A stretch of 41,878 nucleotides of DNA from Micrococcales bacterium UBA4448 (GTDB lineage: Bacteria; Actinomycetota; Actinomycetes; Actinomycetales; Microbacteriaceae): the NCBI GenBank assembly GCA_002390305.1, contig DGPE01000002.1:802-42679 (forward strand), given 5' to 3'. The notes beneath the pieces were generated by a model. The model searched no databases. It was not told where the DNA came from and saw nothing but the letters and a program-made list of their open reading frames with translations. Shown here piece after piece: positions 24,577-31,921 of this stretch. The translations under genes were made by a program, and so were the position numbers. The first letter of the stretch is position 1. Each line of letters begins with the position of its first letter.

Positions 24577-25647
24577 GTGACAAACCTAGAAGACCTCCCG
24601 CTAAGACCAGACCTTGCTGGGCAACTGCCCTACGGCGCACCTCAGATTGACGTGCCAATTCGGCTGAACGTCAATGAAAATAACCACGGGATTCCGGAGG
24701 CGGTTGCCTTGAGAATCGTGGAACGAATCGCCGAAGCCGCCTTAACTTTGAATCGCTACCCTGATCGTGAGTGCATGAAACTGCGTGAAATGCTTGCGAA
24801 TTTTTTGGGAGAGGGCCTGGTCGCCGAACAAATTTGGGCGGCAAACGGGTCAAACGAGGTTTTGCAACAGTTCTTTCAAGCCTTTGGTGGTCCACAGGCA
24901 CAGGCTCTCAGCTTTGACCCCACTTACTCGATGTATCCAAATATTGCTCGCAACACCCTCACGGAGTATGTCTCAGTTAATAGAGAAGTTGAGTTTGTCC
25001 TCACTCCTGATTTTGTTCGCAGTGAAATTTCAAAACACCAACCCGACATCGTAATTCTCTGCGGCCCGAATAACCCCACCGGCACCGCGCTGTCTCTGGA
25101 GACAATTGAGGCGGCCTACGAGAGCTTCGAGGGCATGTTGCTAATCGATGAGGCTTATCAGGAGTTTGCTGAAGGCCCCAGCGCGCTTAGGTTGCTGCAA
25201 GGACGCCCGCGGTTGGTCGTAAGTCGCACCATGAGTAAGGCCTTTGCGTTCGCGGGAGCAAGGGTCGGATATATGGCCGCAGATCAAGCAGTAGTTGACG
25301 CGATGAGAATAGTGCGGCTGCCATATCACCTTTCGGCTCTTACTCAGGCTGCAGCTATGGCGGCTTTGGAGACAAGTCATGAACTACTGAAAAATGTTGA
25401 GCAGATAAAGCACCAGCGGGACCGAATCATTCGGCAGGTTCAGACCCTTGGGCTAAAGCCATATGCTTCGGAGGCCAACTTTGTGCTGATTGCCGGGTTC
25501 AAAGATTCCAAGCTCGTCTTCGAGCAGTTACTTGAAAAGGGAATTATCGTCAGGGATGTCGGTATTTCGGGTTGCCTGCGCATCACCGCTGGAACTGAAG
25601 CCGAAACAGACAAGCTTCTTGGTGAACTGGCCCTATTGCTTGACTAA
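24577..25647 (+). CDS. hisC: Histidinol-phosphate aminotransferase
   Basis: This 356-residue fold-type I PLP enzyme converts imidazole-acetol phosphate to histidinol phosphate. The PLP lysine is K221 in SRTMSKAFAFAGARVGY; the aspartate/tyrosine cofactor contacts occur in LIDEAYQEF and the N-terminal RLNVNENNHG and NRYPD segments are typical of HisC. It starts with GTG at 24577, and the predicted mRNA is leaderless. It opens a hisC-hisB-hisH-hisA run; hisD, usually first, is not in this window. Specificity versus other family I aminotransferases is supported by the his context. Confidence 0.95.
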   Translation: MTNLEDLPLRPDLAGQLPYGAPQIDVPIRLNVNENNHGIPEAVALRIVERIAEAALTLNRYPDRECMKLREMLANFLGEGLVAEQIWAANGSNEVLQQFFQAFGGPQAQALSFDPTYSMYPNIARNTLTEYVSVNREVEFVLTPDFVRSEISKHQPDIVILCGPNNPTGTALSLETIEAAYESFEGMLLIDEAYQEFAEGPSALRLLQGRPRLVVSRTMSKAFAFAGARVGYMAADQAVVDAMRIVRLPYHLSALTQAAAMAALETSHELLKNVEQIKHQRDRIIRQVQTLGLKPYASEANFVLIAGFKDSKLVFEQLLEKGIIVRDVGISGCLRITAGTEAETDKLLGELALLLD

Positions 25648-25667
25648 ACTTAGAAGCAAATTAGGTT
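25640..25667 (+). promoter_or_regulatory. Candidate internal promoter before hisB
   Basis: TTGACT at 25640-25645 and TAGGTT at 25662-25667 are separated by 16 bases. The hisB TTG start follows 11 bases later, leaving almost no leader. The -35 overlaps the end of hisC. Confidence 0.45.
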
Positions 25668-25678
25668 AGGACACCGTT

Positions 25679-26278
25679 TTGAAGCGTGAAGCCCAGATAA
25701 CTCGCAAAACTAGTGAGTCAAGTGTTGAATTATCGATAAACCTTGATGGCACTGGAGTCTCAGACATTTCAACAGGCGTGCCCTTCTATGATCACATGCT
25801 GACTGCGCTATCAAAGCACTCCCTGATCGACCTGACAGTCAAGGCTAAAGGCGATGTTGACATTGATGTTCACCACACCGTTGAAGACATTGCAATAGCT
25901 TTTGGCAAGGCTCTGAGCGAGGCACTGGCTGATAAGTCTGGAATCGCGCGCTACGGGGATGCAAGCGTTCCTTTAGACGAGGCACTGGCAAGGGCTGTTG
26001 TAGACGTATCCGGAAGGCCCTACCTGGTTCACTCGGGGGAGCCGGCTGGATTTGAGTACCACTTGATCGGCGGGCACTTCACGGGTTCGTTGGTTCGCCA
26101 CGTATTCGAAGCTATAGCGCACAACGCTGGTTTGACCGTACACATAACGGTTCTCGCGGGTAGAGACCCTCACCACATTGCAGAAGCACAGTTCAAGGCA
26201 TTCGCTCGGGCTCTTCGCAGCGCGATTGCGCTGGATTCTCGTGTTGATGGAGTCCCGTCTACCAAGGGGAGCCTGTGA
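25679..26278 (+). CDS. hisB: Imidazoleglycerol-phosphate dehydratase
   Basis: This 199-residue manganese enzyme dehydrates imidazole-glycerol phosphate. The metal-binding motifs HHTVEDIAIAFGKAL and, in the second half, HITVLAGRDPHHIAEAQFKAFARAL are the HisB signatures (HxxED and HHxxE). It lacks the N-terminal phosphatase domain of the E. coli bifunctional type. Start is a TTG at 25679. It overlaps hisH by four bases (TGTGA). Confidence 0.96.
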   Translation: MKREAQITRKTSESSVELSINLDGTGVSDISTGVPFYDHMLTALSKHSLIDLTVKAKGDVDIDVHHTVEDIAIAFGKALSEALADKSGIARYGDASVPLDEALARAVVDVSGRPYLVHSGEPAGFEYHLIGGHFTGSLVRHVFEAIAHNAGLTVHITVLAGRDPHHIAEAQFKAFARALRSAIALDSRVDGVPSTKGSL

Positions 26279-26904
26279 CCAAAAAGGTCACCGTCCTTGA
26301 TTACGGCTCCGGCAATGTTCACTCCGCCTGCAAGGCTCTTGCGCATGCGGGAGCGGAAGTAACACTCACAGCGGACCCACAAGCCATCTATGAAGCGGAC
26401 GGCTTGGTGGTTCCTGGGGTTGGAGCCTTTGGCTCGGTGATGCAAAAGCTCTCCAGCAAAGCCGCAGGCCGATTTATTGACAAAAGACTCACTGCCACCA
26501 GGCCGGTTTTGGGCATATGTGTGGGAATGCAAGTGATGTTCGAGACTGGCATGGAGCACGGTATTGAGACTCCAGGTCTTGGTCAGTGGCCCGGCACAGT
26601 TCGGTTGTTGGATTCACCGAGATTGCCCAACATTGGTTGGAGCAAGGTGACCCCAGACAGCGGGTCTGCTCTTTTTGATGGTGTCGAGCAGGAACACTTC
26701 TACTTCGTGCATTCCTACGCAGTCACAGATTGGGAATTGGATATCCGACCACCTTTTATACCGGCCCATCTGACCTTTGCTGAGCATGGCCAGAGGTTTT
26801 TGGCTGCCGTGGAAAACGGCCCACTTTCCGCAACTCAATTTCATCCTGAAAAATCCGGTGAGGCCGGGCTGAAGTTGTTGTCAAATTGGATTAAATCCCT
26901 TTAG
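26275..26904 (+). CDS. hisH: Imidazole glycerol-phosphate synthase subunit HisH (glutamine amidotransferase)
   Basis: This 209-residue class I glutamine amidotransferase produces ammonia for HisF. The catalytic triad is C82 (LGICVGMQ), with His and Glu in TQFHPEKSGEAG near residues 186-190. HFYFVHSYAV is also characteristic. GTG start at 26275 overlaps the hisB stop. Its partner subunit HisF is not encoded in this window; the gene usually following hisA is replaced by an SseB-family gene. Confidence 0.96.
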   Translation: MTKKVTVLDYGSGNVHSACKALAHAGAEVTLTADPQAIYEADGLVVPGVGAFGSVMQKLSSKAAGRFIDKRLTATRPVLGICVGMQVMFETGMEHGIETPGLGQWPGTVRLLDSPRLPNIGWSKVTPDSGSALFDGVEQEHFYFVHSYAVTDWELDIRPPFIPAHLTFAEHGQRFLAAVENGPLSATQFHPEKSGEAGLKLLSNWIKSL

Positions 26905-26915
26905 GAGGGCCTACA

Positions 26916-27644
26916 TTGAAGCTGGAATTATTACCCGCCGTTGACGTCGCAGCCGGCAAGGCTGTGCGCCTCACTCAGGGCGAGGCCGGGAGTGAAGAGG
27001 ATTTCGGCCATCCAGTCACGGCAGCTCAAGATTGGATTGATGCCGGTGCTGAGTGGATTCACCTGGTTGATCTGGACGCGGCTTTTGGTCGCGGGCATAA
27101 TCGCGAGGTAATTGCTGAGGTTGTGAGGCAAAGCGGAAACGTAAAGATCGAGCTTTCCGGCGGAATTCGAGATGACCAGTCGCTGGAAGCGGCCTTAGAT
27201 CTGGGGGCCGCCAGGGTGAATCTTGGCACTGCAGCGCTTGAGGACCCGGAGTGGACATCGAGAATTATCAAAAAGTACGGCGAGAAGATTGCAGTCGGCC
27301 TTGATGTTAGAGGAATGACCCTGGCGGCCAGGGGGTGGACTAAAGACGGTGGCAATCTGTTGGACGTTCTTGCCCGTCTTGAGCAAGATGGCTGTGCCCG
27401 TTATGTGGTTACTGACGTGACAAAAGACGGCACTCTCATGGGCCCCAATCTAGAGCTCTTGGAGCTTGTAATGCAGCACACTGATAAACCCGTTGTGGCT
27501 TCTGGGGGAATTTCGGTCCTCAGGGATATTGAGAACCTTGTTGAACTTGTTCCAAAGGGTTTAGAGGGCGCGATTCTTGGAAAATCGCTTTACGCGGGGC
27601 GATTCAGCCTTGAAGAGGCGCTAGAGATCGCAGCTGGTCATTGA
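26916..27644 (+). CDS. hisA: Phosphoribosyl isomerase HisA (possibly bifunctional PriA)
   Basis: This 242-residue TIM-barrel enzyme isomerises ProFAR to PRFAR. Catalytic acid/base candidates are D10 (LLPAVDVAAG) and D167 (VVTDVTKDGTLMGPN). LDVRG follows the PriA-type loop (AVGLDVRGMTLAARGW), matching the actinobacterial PriA pattern, which also performs the TrpF reaction. Whether this protein is bifunctional depends on whether trpF exists elsewhere in the genome. Start is a TTG behind AGGAGGG. The stop overlaps the next gene by four bases (TTGA). Confidence 0.94.
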   Translation: MKLELLPAVDVAAGKAVRLTQGEAGSEEDFGHPVTAAQDWIDAGAEWIHLVDLDAAFGRGHNREVIAEVVRQSGNVKIELSGGIRDDQSLEAALDLGAARVNLGTAALEDPEWTSRIIKKYGEKIAVGLDVRGMTLAARGWTKDGGNLLDVLARLEQDGCARYVVTDVTKDGTLMGPNLELLELVMQHTDKPVVASGGISVLRDIENLVELVPKGLEGAILGKSLYAGRFSLEEALEIAAGH

Positions 27645-28390
27645 GCGATAACCCATTTGTGGATTCAGCCGGCGTTCCTTGGGATGGGCGTTCTTTTCAG
27701 CAGAACCCCTGGGCAAAGGATGACGGAAAAACTCCAGAAGTAATCACCAAGAGCCTGGAGGCTTCGCCTTTCAGCAAAACTGCATTTATCGAGTCCCTGC
27801 GAGGGCAGCGGTTGCTGGTGCCACTGCTTGCAGAGGTTGGTGAAGTGGGCATTGGGCCGCACGGACAATTGGTTGACAAGAGCGCCGAGCTTGCAATCGT
27901 TGCTGTGGCAACCCCCGATGGCAGAACGGCAATCCCCGCCTTTACGTGTGTTGAGGCCATGAGTAAGTGGAATGCGACTGCCAGACCAGTGCCTGTGTCC
28001 ATAGAGAAACTCTGCCTTGCCGCTGTTAGTGAGGGCCACGATCGCGTCGTGGTGAATCCTGGCACGGACTCGAGGGCGATTCGAAGAAATCAGTTAGCTG
28101 CTTTGGCGCAGAGCAAGGTTCTTCCAGATTTAGTGTCGGGCCCCGAAGTTGCTCACATGCTTGCTTCGGCGGTTGAGGCAATAGACGGGGTTGTCATGGC
28201 AGCAATCACCGACGGAGATCCGGAGGCTCGATTGATTGGCGAGGAATTGGTAATTGAGATTGGGCTTCGGCCTGGACTATCAAGTCAAGAGTTAGAGGCA
28301 TCAGTGTCGGGCTTTGTCGAAGCATTAAAGGCAGCGGATTTTGAGTCCCTTGTTGATTCATTCAAGTTGCGACTGATAGCAGTTAGCTAA
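27641..28390 (+). CDS. SseB-family protein
   Basis: This 249-residue soluble protein has the SseB-domain core around residues 45-120: ESLRGQRLLVPLLAEVGE, later LAIVAVATPDGRTAIPAFTCVEAMSKWN. Its function is unknown; SseB proteins were named from an enhanced-serine-sensitivity phenotype. The TTG start overlaps the hisA stop (TTGA), so it is the last member of the his run in a slot where hisF or impA often occurs in other actinobacteria. Its 3' end overlaps that of the convergent DUF1844 gene by eight bases. Confidence 0.85.
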   Translation: MSDNPFVDSAGVPWDGRSFQQNPWAKDDGKTPEVITKSLEASPFSKTAFIESLRGQRLLVPLLAEVGEVGIGPHGQLVDKSAELAIVAVATPDGRTAIPAFTCVEAMSKWNATARPVPVSIEKLCLAAVSEGHDRVVVNPGTDSRAIRRNQLAALAQSKVLPDLVSGPEVAHMLASAVEAIDGVVMAAITDGDPEARLIGEELVIEIGLRPGLSSQELEASVSGFVEALKAADFESLVDSFKLRLIAVS

Positions 28391-28703
28391 CCGGACCGGT
28401 GTATTTTTCTCCTGGACCCTGACCTGGGGCATCCTTGATTACTGAAGCCTCTCTAAAGGCTAGCTGAAGTGATCTGAGGCCATCGCGCAGCGGCCTCGCG
28501 TGGTGATCTCCAATTTCTAGAGCGGCTGCGCTTACCAATCCGGCCAAAGCATTGATTAGCTTTCGGGCCTCATCGAGGTCGGCTGGTGCATCTTCAGATA
28601 GCCCGCATTGAACGGCCGCGGCGCTCATCAGGTGAACTGCAGTTGTGTTGATAACTTCGACCGCAGGCACATCCGCAATGTCTCGCGCTAAATCTTCTTG
28701 CAC
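28383..28703 (-). CDS. DUF1844 protein
   Basis: This 106-residue helical protein is a member of the actinobacterial DUF1844 family (INTTAVHLMSAAAVQCGLSE, later DLDEARKLINALAGLVSAAA), with unknown function. I set the start at the GTG at 28703, with AGAGGA five bases upstream; an in-frame TTG at 28718 is an alternative but would add five basic residues and overlap the infC -35. It is divergent from infC, and this pair is conserved in actinobacteria. Confidence 0.87.
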   Translation of the reverse strand: MQEDLARDIADVPAVEVINTTAVHLMSAAAVQCGLSEDAPADLDEARKLINALAGLVSAAALEIGDHHARPLRDGLRSLQLAFREASVIKDAPGQGPGEKYTGPVS

Positions 28704-28711
28704 TTTTCCTC

Positions 28712-28740
28712 TTCTCAATTGTGTAATGCTCTGCTAGGCT
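28712..28740 (+). promoter_or_regulatory. Promoter of infC-rpmI-rplT
   Basis: TTCTCA at 28712-28717 and TAGGCT at 28735-28740 are separated by 17 bases. The predicted start of transcription is near 28747, giving a leader of about 140 nt before infC. Confidence 0.65.
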
Positions 28741-28746
28741 ACCTGA

Positions 28747-28886
28747 GGCTCTGAGCTATTGCTCAGTCAGAAGAGGATTACAATCCCACCTTTCAGCCGC
28801 CTCTTAATAGGCTGCCGGGTAAGAGAGTTGTTTTATTTCTGCACGCTAAAAACGTGGTCAAGACCAAAGCAACTTAAGGAGCAATT
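28747..28886 (+). ncRNA. Structured infC leader with alternative pairings
   Basis: The leader begins with a hairpin CTGAGC (28751-28756), TATT, GCTCAG (28761-28766). AAGAGG (28771-28776) can pair with CCTCTT (28800-28805), and CAGCC (28794-28798) with GGCTG (28810-28814); the two stems cross, so they are either alternatives or a pseudoknot. It ends with AAGGAG at 28876-28881, five bases before the AUC start. Leaders of the infC-rpmI-rplT operon are often sites of autoregulation by L20 or IF3, but no known motif is confirmed here. Confidence 0.5.
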
Positions 28887-29459
<573 letters not shown>

Positions 29460-29470
29460 AAGGAGAGCTC

Positions 29471-29665
29471 ATGCCGAAGATGAAGACCCACTCGGGCGCC
29501 AAAAAGCGTTTCCGCTTTACTGGCAGCGGCAAGCTGATGAAGCAGCAGATCAATATGCGACACAACCAGGAGCACATGTCTTCTAAGCGCAAGCGTCGCC
29601 TAAACCAGGACCAGGTGGTTTCACCTGCAGATTTCAAGAAGCTTAAGAGGCAGCTAGGCCGCTAG
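29471..29665 (+). CDS. rpmI: 50S ribosomal protein L35
   Basis: This 64-residue basic ribosomal protein reads MPKMKTHSGAKKRFRFTGSG at its start, the L35 signature, followed by NMRHNQEHMSSKRKRRL. It is 11 bases after infC, with AGAAGGAGAGC as ribosome site. It is the second gene of the infC-rpmI-rplT operon. Confidence 0.99.
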   Translation: MPKMKTHSGAKKRFRFTGSGKLMKQQINMRHNQEHMSSKRKRRLNQDQVVSPADFKKLKRQLGR

Positions 29666-29692
29666 GGCTAGCTTCAAAGGGAGTATAAGAAA

Positions 29693-30076
29693 ATGGCAAG
29701 AATAAAAAATGCTGTCAACTCGCACAAAAAGCGCAGGGTTGCACTCGAGCGCGCCAAGGGTTACCGCGGCCAGCGATCCAGGCTTTACCGTCAGGCAAAG
29801 CAGCAGCTATTGCACTCACTGGTTTACGCCTATAACGACAGACGTAAGCGCAAGGGTGACTTCCGCAGACTCTGGATTCAGCGAATCAACGCTGGAGCTC
29901 GTCTTAATGGAATGACTTACAGCCGCTTCATCCAGGGCCTAAACCTGGCCGGCGTTGAAGTTGACCGCAGAATTCTGTCTGATATGGCAATCCATGACGC
30001 TAAGTCGTTTGCAACATTGGTTGCAACCGCGAAGGCTGCATTGCCAAAGGACGTGAACGCTCCTAGGGCAAGCTAG
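29693..30076 (+). CDS. rplT: 50S ribosomal protein L20
   Basis: This 127-residue protein binds 23S rRNA early in 50S assembly; in other bacteria it also represses its own operon. The N-terminus reads MARIKNAVNSHKKRRVALER, then AKGYRGQRSRLYRQAKQQLL, and the protein contains the helical, arginine-rich extension expected. It is 27 bases after rpmI, with AAGGGAG as ribosome site. The stop overlaps the next gene by one base (TAGTG). Confidence 0.99.
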   Translation: MARIKNAVNSHKKRRVALERAKGYRGQRSRLYRQAKQQLLHSLVYAYNDRRKRKGDFRRLWIQRINAGARLNGMTYSRFIQGLNLAGVEVDRRILSDMAIHDAKSFATLVATAKAALPKDVNAPRAS

Positions 30077-30876
30077 TGCTGGACGATCCCAGATCCAATA
30101 GGGTCAAAGGGATTGTCCGCCTAAATCAAAAAGACGCCCGGTATGAAACCGGGCTCTTTTTGCTTGAGGGGGCACAGGGCCTTAAAGAACTTGTCTCATC
30201 CCCGAAGCTCATCGAAGAGGTTCTTGTAACAATCGATGGTGCTGAGAGGCAAGCTGAGTTGATTGATTCGCTCTCCAAAAAGCGAGTCACCATAACCCAA
30301 GTTTCTGATCAGGTCATGGCTCAGATTGCCGGCACCAGGACGCCCCAGGGCATTGTTTCGGTTGTCCAACATCTTGACGTTGAACTGGAAGACCTGATGT
30401 CTGCAACGCCAAAACTCGTCGCGGTTATTGATCAAGCCAGGGATCCCGGCAACCTGGGAGCCATAATTCGAGCAGCCGACGCAGCCGGAGCCGATGGCAT
30501 TATCTTGAGTGCGGATTCTGTGGATCTGTATAACCCAAAGGTCACCAGGTCAACCGCAGGAAGCATCTTCAACATTCCAATCGTGATCGATGCAGATTTA
30601 GTGGAAGCAATTTCGATGCTCAAAAAAATCGGACTGCAGGTTTTGTCGTCTAGTTCAGATGGCTCTCCGATCACGGATTTGCACCCCACTGAATTAGCGC
30701 AGCCGACAGCCTGGATTTTTGGCAACGAAGCCCATGGCGTCCGGACGGAAGTTGCATCGATTGCCGATAAAACTGTTGCTCTGCCGATATATGGAGCGGC
30801 GGAGTCATTGAATCTTGCGACAGCAGCTTCGGTTTGCCTGTATTTCACTGCGGTGGCTCAGCGCTCTAATCACTAA
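30076..30876 (+). CDS. TrmH/SpoU-family RNA 2'-O-methyltransferase
   Basis: This 266-residue knotted (SPOUT) methyltransferase has an N-terminal RNA-binding domain and SpoU motifs 1-3: DQARDPGNLGAIIRAADAAG, WIFGNEAHGV, and LPIYGAAESLNLATAASVCLY. The target is probably rRNA, as for TsnR/RlmB-like proteins, but cannot be assigned. The GTG start overlaps the rplT stop codon by one base. An intrinsic terminator lies within its first 90 coding bases (30127-30162), so most transcripts from infC may not continue into it. It sits between the ribosomal-protein genes and pheS as in many actinobacteria. Confidence 0.92.
   Translation: MLDDPRSNRVKGIVRLNQKDARYETGLFLLEGAQGLKELVSSPKLIEEVLVTIDGAERQAELIDSLSKKRVTITQVSDQVMAQIAGTRTPQGIVSVVQHLDVELEDLMSATPKLVAVIDQARDPGNLGAIIRAADAAGADGIILSADSVDLYNPKVTRSTAGSIFNIPIVIDADLVEAISMLKKIGLQVLSSSSDGSPITDLHPTELAQPTAWIFGNEAHGVRTEVASIADKTVALPIYGAAESLNLATAASVCLYFTAVAQRSNH
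30127..30162 (+). terminator. Intrinsic terminator inside the methyltransferase gene, after rplT
   Basis: CAAAAAGA (30127-30134), a single bulged C (30135), GCCCGGT (30136-30142), ATGAA loop, ACCGGGC (30148-30154), TCTTTTTG (30155-30162). The GC-rich 7-bp stem with a T-tract is a classic rho-independent terminator, extended by A/T pairing, 50 bases after the rplT stop and within the next gene's codons 18-29. Confidence 0.8.
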
Positions 30877-30879
30877 ACT
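30874..30879 (+). promoter_or_regulatory. Candidate -10 element (TAAACT) of a leaderless pheS promoter
   Basis: TAAACT overlaps the stop codon of the methyltransferase gene and lies seven bases before the GTG at 30887. No ribosome-binding site is present for pheS, which favours a leaderless transcript. Confidence 0.4.
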
Positions 30880-30886
30880 TGTTCTG

Positions 30887-31921
30887 GTGTCGATGAAATT
30901 ATCCCCAGAAGTCGTGGCCGAAGCGCTGCAAGAATCTTTAGCTGCACTCGCTGGTATTAGCGATGCCGCAGGTCTTAGAGCGCAGAAGGCTAACATCGTC
31001 GGCGAAGCATCGCCGGTCAGCAAGCTGAACGCTCTTATCAAGACCGTTGCCAATGATGAAAAAGCCGAAGCCGGCAAGTTGGTTGGCGGAGCCAGAGCAG
31101 AAATCAATCAAGCTTTTGCGGCTAAGGAAAAAGAGTTTGAGGCAGTTGAGCGATCCGAAGCTCTTGCCGGTGAAGCAGTAGACCTCAGCGCTGCGCCCAA
31201 AGCACTGAGACTCGGTGCTAGACACCCACTCTCGCTGTTGATGGATCAAGTCAGCGATGTGTTTATCGGCATGGGTTGGGAGATTGCAGATGGCCCAGAG
31301 CTTGAGAATGAGTGGTTTAACTTTGATGCTCTGAATTTCCACCCGGATCACCCTGCACGTGCGATGCAGGACACCTTTTTTGTGGAACCGGTGGAAGATC
31401 ACCTGCTGCTCCGCACTCACACTTCACCGGTTCAGGTCAGGTCACTCCTGGAAAGAGAGCTGCCGGTTTACGTACTGTGCCCGGGACGTGTTTTTAGAAC
31501 TGACGAGCTTGATGCCACTCACACACCGGTCTTTCATCAGGTAGAAGGCCTTGCCATTGACAAGGGTCTGACGATGGCCGATTTACGCGGAACCCTTGAG
31601 CATTTCGCCAGGGTGATGTTCGGCGACGAGGCCAAAATCAGGTTGCGCCCAAGCTTTTTCCCGTTCACTGAGCCATCGGCCGAGCTCGACGTTTGGCACC
31701 CGGATGCCAAGGGCGGACCTAAGTGGATCGAATGGGGCGGCTGCGGAATGGTCAACCCAAATGTTTTGCTTGCCGCTGGAATTGATCCTGAGGTTTATTC
31801 AGGGTTCGCGTTCGGGATGGGCATTGAGCGCACCCTAATGTTTAGGAATGGCGTGAAGGACATGCACGACATGGTTGAGGCCGATGTCCGTTTTTCTACC
31901 CAGTTCGGTTCGGTGATTTAG
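30887..31921 (+). CDS. pheS: Phenylalanyl-tRNA synthetase alpha subunit
   Basis: This 344-residue class II synthetase subunit, with PheT as a (alpha-beta)2 enzyme, charges tRNA-Phe. An N-terminal coiled coil (about 1-90) binds tRNA; the catalytic core includes MGWEIADGPELENEWFNFDALN, DTFFVEPVED, motif 2 (VLCPGRVFRTDELDATH, FHQVEG) and motif 3 (GFAFGMGIERTLM). Start is chosen as the GTG at 30887 because of the upstream -10 box and absence of ribosome site; an ATG two codons on (30893) is possible. It is followed directly by pheT. Confidence 0.96.
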   Translation: MSMKLSPEVVAEALQESLAALAGISDAAGLRAQKANIVGEASPVSKLNALIKTVANDEKAEAGKLVGGARAEINQAFAAKEKEFEAVERSEALAGEAVDLSAAPKALRLGARHPLSLLMDQVSDVFIGMGWEIADGPELENEWFNFDALNFHPDHPARAMQDTFFVEPVEDHLLLRTHTSPVQVRSLLERELPVYVLCPGRVFRTDELDATHTPVFHQVEGLAIDKGLTMADLRGTLEHFARVMFGDEAKIRLRPSFFPFTEPSAELDVWHPDAKGGPKWIEWGGCGMVNPNVLLAAGIDPEVYSGFAFGMGIERTLMFRNGVKDMHDMVEADVRFSTQFGSVI

